Positions 1 to 8,052 are shown, numbered from the stretch's first letter. The stretch: 30,998 bases of DNA from a virus (IMGVR_UViG_3300006737_000108:1-30998), one strand, 5' to 3'. The notes: generated from the letters alone by a model not told the origin. Program-made: numbers and translations.

Positions 1-139
1 ACCAATAAAAAAAATAGTATATAGATAAAATGAAATATTATAAAGTAATAATAAAAGAAGACCCCCCTGCAGGAAAATTGATTTCTTTTTGTATTTGTGG
101 CGTTGCATATATATATATAACCCCACCCCTGAAAATTTC

Positions 140-155
140 TAAAAAAATTTTTTTA
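140..155. repeat. A7/T7 perfect palindrome
   Basis: TAAAAAAATTTTTTTA is a perfect 16-base palindrome in the short non-coding stretch beyond the end of the leftward operon. It could be a weak bidirectional terminator arm or an A-tract upstream element for the tiny ORF that follows. No GC-rich stem supports a strong terminator. Confidence 0.4.
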
Positions 156-173
156 ACATTAGGTTAACATTAG
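153..173. repeat. direct repeat TTAACATTAG x2, 11-bp period
   Basis: TTAACATTAG occurs at 153-162 and again at 164-173, separated by one G, so the copies are one helical turn apart. They lie just upstream of the TATATTGC sequence at 179-186 and of an ATG at 190. The spacing is what a protein binding one face of DNA would see, so an operator or activator site is possible. No function is shown. Confidence 0.45.
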
Positions 174-189
174 TGTGTTATATTGCAGT

Positions 190-264
190 ATGAAAATAGA
201 TGTTTCAAATATTATTTATATAACTATTATGGTAGTTGTTTATGTGTTTGGTGTATTAGTCTAA
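190..264 (+). CDS. possible 24-residue membrane peptide
   Basis: ATG at 190 opens a 24-codon frame ending in TAA at 262-264. After a short polar start (MKIDVSN) the peptide is almost entirely hydrophobic (IIYITIMVVVYVFGVLV), enough for one membrane span. A weak match to the Bacteroidota -7 box (TATATTGC) and a direct repeat precede it. Its end overlaps by 9 bases the 3' end of the convergent structural gene that stops at 256. The frame is so short that chance is a real alternative, and AT-rich DNA easily yields hydrophobic frames. Confidence 0.25.
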   Translation: MKIDVSNIIYITIMVVVYVFGVLV

Positions 265-894
265 TAATACAGATTCACCTGCTGTAACGTGTATATGTCG
301 TATATGACGACCTATTCCAGTGGTCTGGTTAGATTCTATGCTGGTATAGTCGTTATTTGTCAATTCTCTGGATATAGTATTAATAACTATGTCTACAAAT
401 TTATTATCTACAAACATGTATACTTGATCTCTGTCAACCAGATCCCCTTCTGTGTCAAATTGAATGAATATAATAGCTTCTTCAGACGAGAAAAAAAGCT
501 TAGTGTTGTCAGGTAAATCCTCATTTAGTGAATTTAATATAAATGATGAAGTTCCTAAAGGCCCACTAATAATAAGGTTAGCGTCAGGATTAACTCCTCT
601 AACAGTTCCAATAAACCCACCTGTTCCTTCTAGAGTTAACTTCTGACCTCTTTTTAGGTCTGCTGATAATGTTGTAATCCCATCAATAGTTACTTGAACT
701 GGGCTGGTAGAAGAACTTACAGCTCCATTTACCACCATGGAAGAATCTCTATTTGTAGTGTATCTTTTGGAGAACATCTTTTTAAAAGAGTCTTTAGGGT
801 AGCAGTAAGAAGACTGTCTAGTAAACTGTGAAGTTCCAGCACCTGTGGTGTTTTCTAAAAATTCTGTTGCCTTAAAGCTTATTACTCCACTCAT
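256..894 (-). CDS. beta-rich virion-like protein, last gene of leftward operon
   Basis: This 212-residue protein has no signal peptide and looks beta-rich. I do not recognise a named family. Residues 65-136 form a module (VTIDG, then a GQKL step, then GFIGTVRGV and a closing DNTKLFF) that resembles residues 574-630 of the fibre at 12719 (MTVDG, VVGDVV, IIGTVSAV, DEDLYLFG). The C-terminal part ends in IRHIHVTAGESVLLD. It lies two bases after the stop of the preceding basic gene, so it is co-transcribed with it. Its place in an operon that includes a fibre, and the shared module, suggest a virion or fibre-associated protein. Function is inferred only from these points. Confidence 0.75.
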   Translation of the reverse strand: MSGVISFKATEFLENTTGAGTSQFTRQSSYCYPKDSFKKMFSKRYTTNRDSSMVVNGAVSSSTSPVQVTIDGITTLSADLKRGQKLTLEGTGGFIGTVRGVNPDANLIISGPLGTSSFILNSLNEDLPDNTKLFFSSEEAIIFIQFDTEGDLVDRDQVYMFVDNKFVDIVINTISRELTNNDYTSIESNQTTGIGRHIRHIHVTAGESVLLD

Positions 895-896
895 AA

Positions 897-1772
897 TTAT
901 TTTTTTCTTCTTTTTCTAAAACCTTTAGGCTTATAAACCATACCTCCTTCTTGGAATTTTCTTCCAAAATTGTAATTTCCTCTTTTTGCTTTTTCTTTTA
1001 ATTTTTCTTCAGTTAATTTAGTTGCTTTTTCTGATAAATTATAACCTGCTTTACCAATTTTAAATGCACTCTTAAGTGGATTAGGTGGTGATCCAGCAAC
1101 TACATTAGGATTAGATTTAAAGCTAAAGACGCTTTGACTATCTGGCATTTTTATTCTTTCTCTATTGTCTTTTTCTTTATTGTTTACACCACCATATTGG
1201 TATTTTCTTTTCTTTTTTGATTTTCTATTTATATTCATAGTACATCCATCTTGACAATTCCATTTTCTTAATGCTAATGCTTTTCTTGTTGGCCTTCCTT
1301 TCTCATCTTTCATGGGCCCTTTGACCCCACTCATTCTAGCACAAAAAGATTTACGTCTTTTAGCAGATTTACTTCCCTTTTTTAATTTAGATGGTTTAGT
1401 TGTTACAGCCATGGATAGTTTACTACCAGGGTTGGCTCTCCTATAAGAGGCTATACCTTTTCTATTAAGGCCTCCTGATTTACTTTTACCTTCTTTTCTT
1501 GTCCACGCTGGGGTTGATATACCACCTTTTGCCATTGTTTTTTTCTTTTTATATCTAGATACTCTACCTTTTGTATCCTTTTCTATTTTTGCTCTTCTCT
1601 TTTCCCCTTTGGTTAACTCTGACCAAGTAGATGGAGTATCTTTTGATATTCTCTTTGTTGGCCTAAAAGTATTTTCTCCCTTATCATAACCTTTGTTACC
1701 TTTAGGTGTACGCCAATCTTCTTTGAACCAACGCTTAAGTCTTAATCCTGCTGCTGTCTTTCTTACTGCCAT
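897..1772 (-). CDS. very basic multi-module protein with GG boxes (DUF5872/DUF6321-like)
   Basis: This 291-residue protein is dominated by Lys and Arg. Residues about 15-65 (RWFKEDW, then STWSELTKGEKRR) resemble a short basic module common in marine phages and giant viruses, which I recall as DUF5872-like. Residues 82-173 (start KGGISTPAW; core KSFCARMSGVKGPMKDEKGR; end RKWNC) match another widespread motif, recalled as DUF6321-like. Two GG boxes follow: YQYGG at 191-195 and KFQEGG at 272-277, the second just before a basic tail. The start ATG overlaps the upstream stop in a TAATG junction, so translation is probably coupled. No function is established for these modules; DNA or RNA binding is plausible from charge alone. 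Confidence 0.85.
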   Translation of the reverse strand: MAVRKTAAGLRLKRWFKEDWRTPKGNKGYDKGENTFRPTKRISKDTPSTWSELTKGEKRRAKIEKDTKGRVSRYKKKKTMAKGGISTPAWTRKEGKSKSGGLNRKGIASYRRANPGSKLSMAVTTKPSKLKKGSKSAKRRKSFCARMSGVKGPMKDEKGRPTRKALALRKWNCQDGCTMNINRKSKKKRKYQYGGVNNKEKDNRERIKMPDSQSVFSFKSNPNVVAGSPPNPLKSAFKIGKAGYNLSEKATKLTEEKLKEKAKRGNYNFGRKFQEGGMVYKPKGFRKRRKK

Positions 1773-2941
1773 TACTTTTTCTTTTTACCTCCTTCACCCC
1801 AGTTGGCAGCACCCACCTTTCTACATTTAGCCATAGCACCACTTCTATAAGCAGAAGTTTTAGGTCCATATCTAGAAACCACTTTGTGATAACAAGCGTC
1901 TTTTGTAGAACCTCCTTTCTTATATATTCTTTTTACTTTATTTTCATTTTTACGCTTTAATGTCACTCCACCTTTTTTCATTAATTTTGGACTAAATTTA
2001 TATTCTACGCCCTTATATATATATGATTTTTTACCTTCCTCCTTTGCTTGTTTTGCTATAGCTCTTTTTTCTTCTGTTTGTGTTTTTACCTCATTTTTAA
2101 TTTGTTTCTTTTTTTGTTTTTTATTTAATTTAACTTGTTTCTTTTTTTGTTTTTTTTGTTTAGCTTCTTCTTCTTTTAATTTTTTGTTTTTTAAATATAT
2201 ATCATCAGTATAAGTTCTACCTGTTTTCTCAAAACCTATACCAGATTTTCTTTGAATCATTTCTACATAGACACCTGTCTTAGGATTAAAAACAGCTCTT
2301 CTTTTTCTTTTTTCCATTTCTTCTTTGGTTAATCCTTTTTTAAAATCTCCTGTAAAATTAAGTTGATCTGAATATGAGCTAGCACTCTCAGACAAAGGTG
2401 TTACTTTTATTTTATTAGTTCTATCAAACCTAGGGTTTCTGTTTTTAGAATCAAATACATTCATCGTTTGCTTTACTTGCCTCTCGTAATTAGCCTTTTT
2501 AGCCTCTTCTGGTGTATACGTTACCCCAGTAGCAGGATTTACTGTTCCTGTATATGGATCTTTTTTATCTGGGTTATTACGTGCTTGTAATTGCACTTGT
2601 TTTAAATATTTGTTTCTTTTCTTGTCATAATCAGTAAATTCTTTTTTACTATATATTTTATCTCTATATTTTTCACCTGTTTGAGAGTCTGTTTTTACTG
2701 GTGAGGCAGCAGGATTTAATATGTTAACAAATTTTGTACCCTCTATATTTTGTTTTTTTCTTCTATCCTGAGTTATTTGATTAACTAAATTTACTTTTTT
2801 CTTCTTAGAAAGAAATTTGTTTTTAAGTTGATTAGTTTGTTTTAACTCATCATAAGATGAAGTTTGGTATTTATTGTCTATACCACCTTCTTGATACTTT
2901 CTAACAGGACCTCTTTTTTTTCTTTTAACTTTTACTGACAT
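1772..2941 (-). CDS. very basic GG-box protein with C-terminal CYHKV module
   Basis: The 389 residues are Lys-rich and low in hydrophobic residues. A GG box (RKYQEGG) sits at residues 14-20. The middle is repetitive Lys/Gln/Glu sequence that probably forms charged helices. Two KKGG boxes lie near residues 325-344. Residues 350-382 (start CYHKVVSRYG, then SAYRSGAMAKCRKVGAANWG) match a short motif I recall from many marine tailed phages and giant viruses; the two Cys are part of it. TAATG junctions on both sides place it in the middle of the leftward operon. The function of this motif is unknown; packaging with DNA or nucleic-acid binding is an inference from charge. Confidence 0.85.
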   Translation of the reverse strand: MSVKVKRKKRGPVRKYQEGGIDNKYQTSSYDELKQTNQLKNKFLSKKKKVNLVNQITQDRRKKQNIEGTKFVNILNPAASPVKTDSQTGEKYRDKIYSKKEFTDYDKKRNKYLKQVQLQARNNPDKKDPYTGTVNPATGVTYTPEEAKKANYERQVKQTMNVFDSKNRNPRFDRTNKIKVTPLSESASSYSDQLNFTGDFKKGLTKEEMEKRKRRAVFNPKTGVYVEMIQRKSGIGFEKTGRTYTDDIYLKNKKLKEEEAKQKKQKKKQVKLNKKQKKKQIKNEVKTQTEEKRAIAKQAKEEGKKSYIYKGVEYKFSPKLMKKGGVTLKRKNENKVKRIYKKGGSTKDACYHKVVSRYGPKTSAYRSGAMAKCRKVGAANWGEGGKKKK

Positions 2942-3180
2942 TATTTTCCAACTTTTTTCTTAGCTACATTGTGAGCTTCAGTAAATGATTTACCCTCTTT
3001 CATTAATTTAATCATAAGGTCCATATGTTTTTTTGTATGATGAACACTATGTTTTTTAAGAGTCTTTTTTTGTCTATCAGTTAATCCATCTGTTCTTTTA
3101 ACTAATTTAACTTTTATTCCATTTTTAGCTTTAGGTGGTCTACCCACTTTTTCACCATAAGTTCCTTTTCCTGCTGGCAT
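2941..3180 (-). CDS. small basic protein fusing two widespread marine phage motifs
   Basis: This 79-residue protein joins two recognisable basic motifs. Residues 1-18 (MPAGKGTYGEKVGRPPKA) are a common N-terminus among small marine phage proteins. Residues 33-79 (start LTDRQKKTLKKHSVHH, end SFTEAHNVAKKKVGK) match a His/Lys-rich helical motif also seen in giant viruses and cyanophage genomes. The gene overlaps its downstream neighbour in a TAATG junction and follows the small membrane protein by four bases. Neither motif has an established role. The many Lys and the KKHSVHHTKKH run suggest nucleic-acid or polyanion contact. Confidence 0.85.
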   Translation of the reverse strand: MPAGKGTYGEKVGRPPKAKNGIKVKLVKRTDGLTDRQKKTLKKHSVHHTKKHMDLMIKLMKEGKSFTEAHNVAKKKVGK

Positions 3181-3184
3181 ATTT

Positions 3185-3397
3185 TTATTTTTTAGAGAAT
3201 TTTTCTATTCCACTTATACCAAAGCATCCTAAGACAACCCAGACAAAAGAGTCATATACAAATTCGTTAATTACTAGGTCTTTACCAATCCAGCCAGTTG
3301 CCAAATCAGCGACCATTATTAAAACCATAATTGAAAATGCAACAAATCCTATTATAGATTTTTCATTCCAATTATTGTCATCTTTAAATATATTCAT
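3185..3397 (-). CDS. two-helix small membrane protein, holin-like
   Basis: The 70 residues contain two hydrophobic helices (about 14-35, SIIGFVAFSIMVLIMVADLA, and about 46-64, VYDSFVWVVLGCFGISGIE) joined by a short loop, with a charged N-terminus and a Lys at the end. Size and topology fit class II holins, which form holes in the inner membrane at lysis. It sits among leftward late-type genes and overlaps the preceding gene by one base. No endolysin is visible in the window, so a lysis role rests on topology alone; another small membrane protein is possible. Confidence 0.8.
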   Translation of the reverse strand: MNIFKDDNNWNEKSIIGFVAFSIMVLIMVADLATGWIGKDLVINEFVYDSFVWVVLGCFGISGIEKFSKK

Positions 3398-3696
3398 TAT
3401 TTATTTCTTTTATTTTTTAAAAACTGTTTAGCCCTTTTAAATATAGATGCCTGCCTAGGCTTACCTCCATATTTAGACCTTTGCTCCCCCACAGTTAATA
3501 TCTGTATCTTTCTAGCGTAAGGCTTATTTACATTTTTTACTTTTCTAACAGATGCTCTAGCGTCTGCTTCAGTAGCATACTTAATGCTAACTGTATCTTT
3601 AGGATTCTCATCAGTGTATAATCTTCTTCCTGAACCCTTTGGTTTTTTACCAGTACCAATAACTGGATCTTTACCCATGTATTTTCTTTTACCCAT
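3397..3696 (-). CDS. basic protein with GTGKKPKGSGRRLYTDENP motif
   Basis: This 99-residue basic protein begins with a Lys-rich stretch and has at residues 14-32 the motif GTGKKPKGSGRRLYTDENP followed by KDTVSIKYAT, a combination I recall from small basic proteins in many marine phages. The central part (SIKYATEADARASVRKV) looks like a small alpha/beta unit, and the C-terminus (FKRAKQFLKNKRNK) is basic. It lies between the exported protein gene and the holin-like gene with TAATG junctions at both ends. Function is unknown; the company of three other basic proteins suggests a shared role. Confidence 0.85.
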   Translation of the reverse strand: MGKRKYMGKDPVIGTGKKPKGSGRRLYTDENPKDTVSIKYATEADARASVRKVKNVNKPYARKIQILTVGEQRSKYGGKPRQASIFKRAKQFLKNKRNK

Positions 3697-4370
3697 TAAT
3701 ACCTTAGGTATTTAACTTTACCATTTTGGATATATATACCATCTGGCTTTCTTATAGCTTGACCTAGCAAGTTATACATTAAATTGTTTTTTTTAGATTG
3801 TTCTATAATCTCAGGTATATTAGTTGAACAGGGAAAACCTGTATCACAATCAATATACTCTATAAACTCTACATATTCTATTTGAACTATAGTATCATAA
3901 ATAAATACATCAACGTACTCGACAACATCAACAAACAAAGTGTCTAGTATATCTTCATATACTGTTACTGTATCAGTAATATAAATATACTCAGGAACAA
4001 ACACTTCTACCTCTACAGTGTCAATTATAATTTCATATACATATTCTGGTATGGTATCAAATATAGTTTCATACTGAACAACATCTATATATACTGTATC
4101 ACAAGGTGGTGGACCAATAGGACCACATTCTTCTATTGATGTGGGTTCTGCGTCTGCCTCATCACTACCATCAGCACAATCTTCCCATCCATCATTAAGA
4201 TAAAAAAGATCGTTAAGACCATTAGGGACACATCCATTAGGAGAATACTGAGTCCAATTAGCAGGGTCATCCCCACAGTAAAATCCATTTTGTTCTACAC
4301 ATTCCTCACATAAATTTTGAGAATAGACAAACGAGCCTACTAACAAAAATAATAAAAGTATCTTTTTCAT
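3696..4370 (-). CDS. exported LDLa-like protein with type IX secretion-like C-terminus
   Basis: The 224 residues start with a signal peptide (MKKILLLFLLVGSFVYSQ, likely cut after residue 18). Residues 21-71 are Cys-rich and end in DGWEDCADGSDE, the calcium-binding signature of LDL-receptor class A domains; I recall similar repeats in marine flavobacterial secreted proteins. Residues 90-176 are an acidic run repeating DTV/DTI and EY(V/I) every 8-12 residues. Residues 196-224 (NLMYNLLGQ, then GIYIQNGKVKYLRY) look like a short type A sorting domain of the type IX secretion system, which would send it across the outer membrane. It stops in a TAATG junction with the next gene. A host-derived cell-surface protein carried by the phage is the best guess. 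Confidence 0.8.
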   Translation of the reverse strand: MKKILLLFLLVGSFVYSQNLCEECVEQNGFYCGDDPANWTQYSPNGCVPNGLNDLFYLNDGWEDCADGSDEADAEPTSIEECGPIGPPPCDTVYIDVVQYETIFDTIPEYVYEIIIDTVEVEVFVPEYIYITDTVTVYEDILDTLFVDVVEYVDVFIYDTIVQIEYVEFIEYIDCDTGFPCSTNIPEIIEQSKKNNLMYNLLGQAIRKPDGIYIQNGKVKYLRY

Positions 4371-4372
4371 AA

Positions 4373-5401
4373 TTAAAATATTAAATAATTAAACCCAAAT
4401 TTACACTCATAAACTGGCTTCATCCAGTATCTTTGATGAGTTCCCTCTATAAATATACCAAAATGTTTGTTTATACGCAAACCAAATATCATTCCTGTGT
4501 CCCATTCCATCCATTCTAAGTTATCTTGACTATATTCAAATGAGTAATCATCTAATCCATAATGATATGGTAATACGTTAGCCCAGGCATGTAACCAAAA
4601 CTTTTCAGTGTATTTGTAATAAGCAAGTCCAAACACTAAACTTATTTCTTTTTGTAAACCAAGCTTATCTAGTTCTCTTTCATTAAATGAAGCTACAGCA
4701 TCACCAAAGTAGTGTTTAAAGAACTCATCATTAGATGTAGCTATTAGTTGATCATTATTAAACCAATGCCAGTTACCATTAACGTATTGAGTAGAATATC
4801 CAAAGTCAGCAGCTAACTGATTAAACGTACTTTCTCCTGGGGTCCAAAAATCTCTAATAGGTAAAAATCCATAAGCAGGGTGAACTCTAAAAGCTGTACC
4901 CATTGTTATATCCCAATTACCTTTAGATATTCTATATCTAGTATCTAAAGAAGTATATTTTAGTTTAACCTTTTGATTGTCTGTGTATTGTACTTTAGTG
5001 ACGAGCTTATCACCCAAGTACCTAACCCAAAAATTTTGGTCAGTAAATGACTCACCACGACTGCGTATAAAAGAGTAATTAAGAAGATACTCCCAACCAA
5101 CAGCGTTACCAATAAGCACGTTGTCTGCAACAGCTCTTTCAGTACCATAATACCATGTTTTAACTTTGTATTCATAATCAAATCTTGCTATTTTTCTTAG
5201 GCCAAATGTTACATTGTAGTCATAGTCGTGTATTCTTGTAACATCCTCATAACCTTTATTTACTGCAATATAGTCATTTCTTTCGACAAATGGAGAGCTC
5301 ATAGATGCAGAAGAATAGAATGTAGAGTATTTAAAAAAATTTTCGATTTGTGCGTTGGCACAAATACTTATTAAGCATAAGAGTGAAATTAACTTTTTCA
5401 T
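4373..5401 (-). CDS. exported outer-membrane beta-barrel-like protein
   Basis: The 342-residue product begins with a clear signal peptide (MKKLISLLCLISICANAQ, likely cut after residue 18). The rest is rich in Tyr, Trp and Phe with alternating polar/aromatic stretches (for example YNVTFGLRKIARFDYEYKVKTW and WDTGMIFGLRINKHFGIFIEG) and ends in Phe (KFGFNYLIF), as outer-membrane barrels do. It is two bases from the next exported-protein gene. An exact TATATTTG octamer on the minus strand 18 bases upstream may give it its own promoter. A phage-encoded barrel in the host outer membrane could mask a receptor or block superinfection. That role is inference; a virion role is less likely given the signal peptide. 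Confidence 0.8.
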   Translation of the reverse strand: MKKLISLLCLISICANAQIENFFKYSTFYSSASMSSPFVERNDYIAVNKGYEDVTRIHDYDYNVTFGLRKIARFDYEYKVKTWYYGTERAVADNVLIGNAVGWEYLLNYSFIRSRGESFTDQNFWVRYLGDKLVTKVQYTDNQKVKLKYTSLDTRYRISKGNWDITMGTAFRVHPAYGFLPIRDFWTPGESTFNQLAADFGYSTQYVNGNWHWFNNDQLIATSNDEFFKHYFGDAVASFNERELDKLGLQKEISLVFGLAYYKYTEKFWLHAWANVLPYHYGLDDYSFEYSQDNLEWMEWDTGMIFGLRINKHFGIFIEGTHQRYWMKPVYECKFGFNYLIF

Positions 5402-5419
5402 TATTATTTATTTTAGATT

Positions 5420-5427
5420 CAAATATA
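5420..5427 (-). promoter_or_regulatory. candidate -7 box TATATTTG before barrel gene
   Basis: The plus strand reads CAAATATA, so the minus strand carries an exact TATATTTG octamer ending 18 bases before the ATG at 5401. It falls in the 36-base gap between the fibre and barrel genes, one of the few gaps in this operon. I see no clear -33 TTG at the usual distance, so it may be a weak promoter. Confidence 0.45.
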
Positions 5428-5437
5428 CAAAATTATT

Positions 5438-7552
5438 CTATATAGCTGTATCTGTTTCTAAACTTGTTGATCCTAACCAAGTACTGTAATCCCATTCAAT
5501 AACTGTGGTTACGTAAGTAAATCTAAAACCTGTTGATAAATCAGCATCATCTTGTATAGATATTACAAACAATTCTCCACTTTCAAAATGTTTAGCGTTA
5601 CTAAAAGCAAAGTGATGAACATGTTGATCGTCAGATGAAGAGTAAGCTAATGTTTCTGTTTCTTCTTCTGTCCAGTTACTATTAACAAACTGAGTAGTGT
5701 TTGGACCAATAGTGTGTATACCTATAGTTCTATTACCAGATCCTTCTAAAGTAGAACTCCTTATTGTGACTGAGACTACCCTCCCATCAGCAGGTGCTAC
5801 TACAGCAGCTTCTTCTTGATATATAAGAGTTTGTTCATTAATATCTTTAAATGGTAAATAATGTTTTATTGTTCCTAAATCATCTCCAAAATTTTGAAAA
5901 TAAACTTGTAACTGTTTACCTGCAGATGTTCCTTGTAACTGAACTGTTCCTGTAGCATCTGGTAATGTTATTGTTTTATCTGAAGATGTTGTGTCAGCAG
6001 CAGTTAATGTTGTCTGATGAGCATCATCAGTGTCCCCTTCAAATATAATTCCAGCCCCTGTATTGTCAACAAAACTTAATCCTGCTGAACTAATTTTAGC
6101 TAATTGAGCAGAACCATCTTTAAAATCAATGTCTCCACCATCAGCATTAAGTTCTATATTAGCAGATGAGTCTAATGTCATATCACCAGTAGAGTCTAAC
6201 TCTAATGTTCCACCTGGTGTAAAGGTTAAATTACCAGCAGTTATTACAGAATCTCCATCTATGCGTAAAGTTCCAGCTATAGTCGTAGCAGAGCCAGTTC
6301 CATAACCTATATCAACATTAACAGTATCAGAGCTTACGCTGCCAGTACCAGTAATAATATTTCTTAAATTTGATGTAGTACCATTACTAGAGGCTGTGCT
6401 TAATACTAAATTTCCAGATTCATCACCAGGAATTACACCAATAGCTTTTACAGCTATAGAACCATAACTTATGAGCGTTTGACTAGCGTTGTCAGATTTA
6501 AATTTTACTGTCCCAGCTTCATCATTTAATGCTCCTGCAGCACCTTTATCGTTTACAAGAAAAAGATTAGGTCCTTTACTACTAACATTAGTATTGGTAA
6601 TAGTTAATTTTGGTTTTGAAGCTGATGATGAAGTTACATTAAGATCGTCACCATCAAAAGTTAAATTACTCTCTGATGTTACTGTACCATCCCCATCATC
6701 TGTTATTAATTGATTAGCAGACCCAGTTACAAAACCAGTCATTGTGGTTATGTTTGGTTGTGTTGCCTGTGTCGTAGCTGTGTTAGGAGCCAGGCCAGAT
6801 ATAGTTGCTACAGTACCAGCTTGACCAGAGGTATCTGCTGCATTATTAGGTATATCACCAGATACTATTTCACCTCTAATAGTAGCAGAAGATTTATTCT
6901 CTACATTATCTAGTGATAAATCTGATTTAGTTTCTGCGATACTTCTACCTTCAATAGTGTTAGCATCAGTAAATTTTGCAAAGTCATCATCTACTGGGCT
7001 ACCTGAAGTATCTACAGTGCCAGTAATGTCAGATGTGAAAGCTAATGTTCCAGATGCGTCAGGAAATACTATTATCCTATCTGCAGTAGGGTCAGCAAAA
7101 ACCAAGGTTGTTTCATGTTCGTCATCAGTCCCCTCATATTGTATAAATCCAGCAGTAGTAGGAAAAAAAGTTGGAGCATTTAACGAGGCTGATGCAGTAA
7201 TATTGTTTGATTGTACACCTCCTGATGTTAATGTTAAAACAGTATTTGTACTTACATTAGTGCCTGTTCCTATTGATAAAGTGTTATCACTATTATTTTG
7301 ACCTATATAAAAATCATCCCCAAAAGTTATTTGATTTGTAGTTGAGGTTGAATCTGTAGATAAAGATCCCTGACCAATAGATAAATTACCTGTGAAATTT
7401 CCTTGATTAGCAAAAATAGTTCCCCATCTTGCTGTTAAATTTTGTCCTTGACCAAAGCTACCTTCACCATGAATGGTAAGGGTATTAGAACCTATATCTG
7501 GGTTTGTTCCACTAGGAGCATTAAATCTAGGAAGAAAGTTTTTTGCCCCCAT
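5438..7552 (-). CDS. tail fibre-like structural protein
   Basis: This 704-residue protein is rich in Ser, Thr, Gly, Asp and Asn with repeating beta-strand patterns (SIGTG, LTLTSGG, LELDSTGDMTL), typical of trimeric phage fibres. A repeat occurs twice: residues 135-174 (GFIQYEGTDDEHETTL to PDASGTLAFTS) and 500-541 (GIIFEGDTDDAHQTTL to PDATGTVQLQG). Residues 205-250 contain TKSDLSLDNVENKSS, a common fibre linker. Residues 545-704 form a distinct C-terminal domain (YFQNFGDDLGTIKHYLPF and VVAPADGRVVSVTIRSS) likely to be the receptor-binding tip. There is no signal peptide. It follows the small beta-rich gene by 11 bases. Fibre identity is likely; the target is unknown. Confidence 0.85.
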   Translation of the reverse strand: MGAKNFLPRFNAPSGTNPDIGSNTLTIHGEGSFGQGQNLTARWGTIFANQGNFTGNLSIGQGSLSTDSTSTTNQITFGDDFYIGQNNSDNTLSIGTGTNVSTNTVLTLTSGGVQSNNITASASLNAPTFFPTTAGFIQYEGTDDEHETTLVFADPTADRIIVFPDASGTLAFTSDITGTVDTSGSPVDDDFAKFTDANTIEGRSIAETKSDLSLDNVENKSSATIRGEIVSGDIPNNAADTSGQAGTVATISGLAPNTATTQATQPNITTMTGFVTGSANQLITDDGDGTVTSESNLTFDGDDLNVTSSSASKPKLTITNTNVSSKGPNLFLVNDKGAAGALNDEAGTVKFKSDNASQTLISYGSIAVKAIGVIPGDESGNLVLSTASSNGTTSNLRNIITGTGSVSSDTVNVDIGYGTGSATTIAGTLRIDGDSVITAGNLTFTPGGTLELDSTGDMTLDSSANIELNADGGDIDFKDGSAQLAKISSAGLSFVDNTGAGIIFEGDTDDAHQTTLTAADTTSSDKTITLPDATGTVQLQGTSAGKQLQVYFQNFGDDLGTIKHYLPFKDINEQTLIYQEEAAVVAPADGRVVSVTIRSSTLEGSGNRTIGIHTIGPNTTQFVNSNWTEEETETLAYSSSDDQHVHHFAFSNAKHFESGELFVISIQDDADLSTGFRFTYVTTVIEWDYSTWLGSTSLETDTAI

Positions 7553-7563
7553 ATGCTAAGGTT

Positions 7564-8052
7564 TTAGTTTATTTCAAATCCAAATGTAAACGTCAAATGA
7601 TTAGCATTACCTGAGGCGTCAGAAGCATCTCTGGCTATAATGCCAAAAAAACATCCTGTTTGAACGCCATCTGTAGAATCTTGATTAGAAGATGTAAGAA
7701 CTAAATTTATATCTGTAGTTGTTCCAACCTCACATGTTATAAGGTCTGTTCCTGGAACTGTAATGCTTACATGCCCAAGTAGGGTATTTGTTTTTAAATT
7801 AGCATCACTAATATCAACAGCACCATCATTATCGCCAAGCTCAGTGTCTCCATCTGTATTTTTAACAAAAATAATATCAAGATTAGCCCCAGTATGTTCT
7901 GTATCAATAACAGTTATACTTTTTAATAAACAAGATTCACCATCTCTAACAGGTAGTGGTAGCCTTGTGAAATCTCCTATGACATCATTGTCGTCAAAAC
8001 TTGTTGCTGCTATTGTTGGCGTTACTGTAACTGTACTATATTTCTTAGCCAT
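7564..8052 (-). CDS. small beta-rich virion-like protein, first gene of leftward operon
   Basis: This 162-residue protein lacks a signal peptide and is rich in Thr, Asp, Val and Ile, with strand-like stretches (YSTVTVTPTIAATSF, CLLKSITVIDTEHTGANLDIIFVKN, HLTFTFGFEIN). It resembles small decoration or fibre-base proteins of marine phages but I cannot name a family. It is the promoter-proximal gene of the leftward operon, directly before the fibre. The 156-residue gene at 14761 holds an analogous place next to the second fibre, although the two proteins do not align well by eye. A virion role is inferred from composition and position. Confidence 0.75.
   Translation of the reverse strand: MAKKYSTVTVTPTIAATSFDDNDVIGDFTRLPLPVRDGESCLLKSITVIDTEHTGANLDIIFVKNTDGDTELGDNDGAVDISDANLKTNTLLGHVSITVPGTDLITCEVGTTTDINLVLTSSNQDSTDGVQTGCFFGIIARDASDASGNANHLTFTFGFEIN

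Noticed and set aside
61-120. C-run with CCTGCAGG and a (TA)n stretch as a possible origin or terminus
   Set aside because: The runs are short and isolated, with no supporting repeats or packaging signature.
6037-6044. CAAATATA (minus-strand TATATTTG) inside the leftward fibre gene
   Set aside because: It lies in fibre coding sequence far from any start codon, so it is taken as chance.
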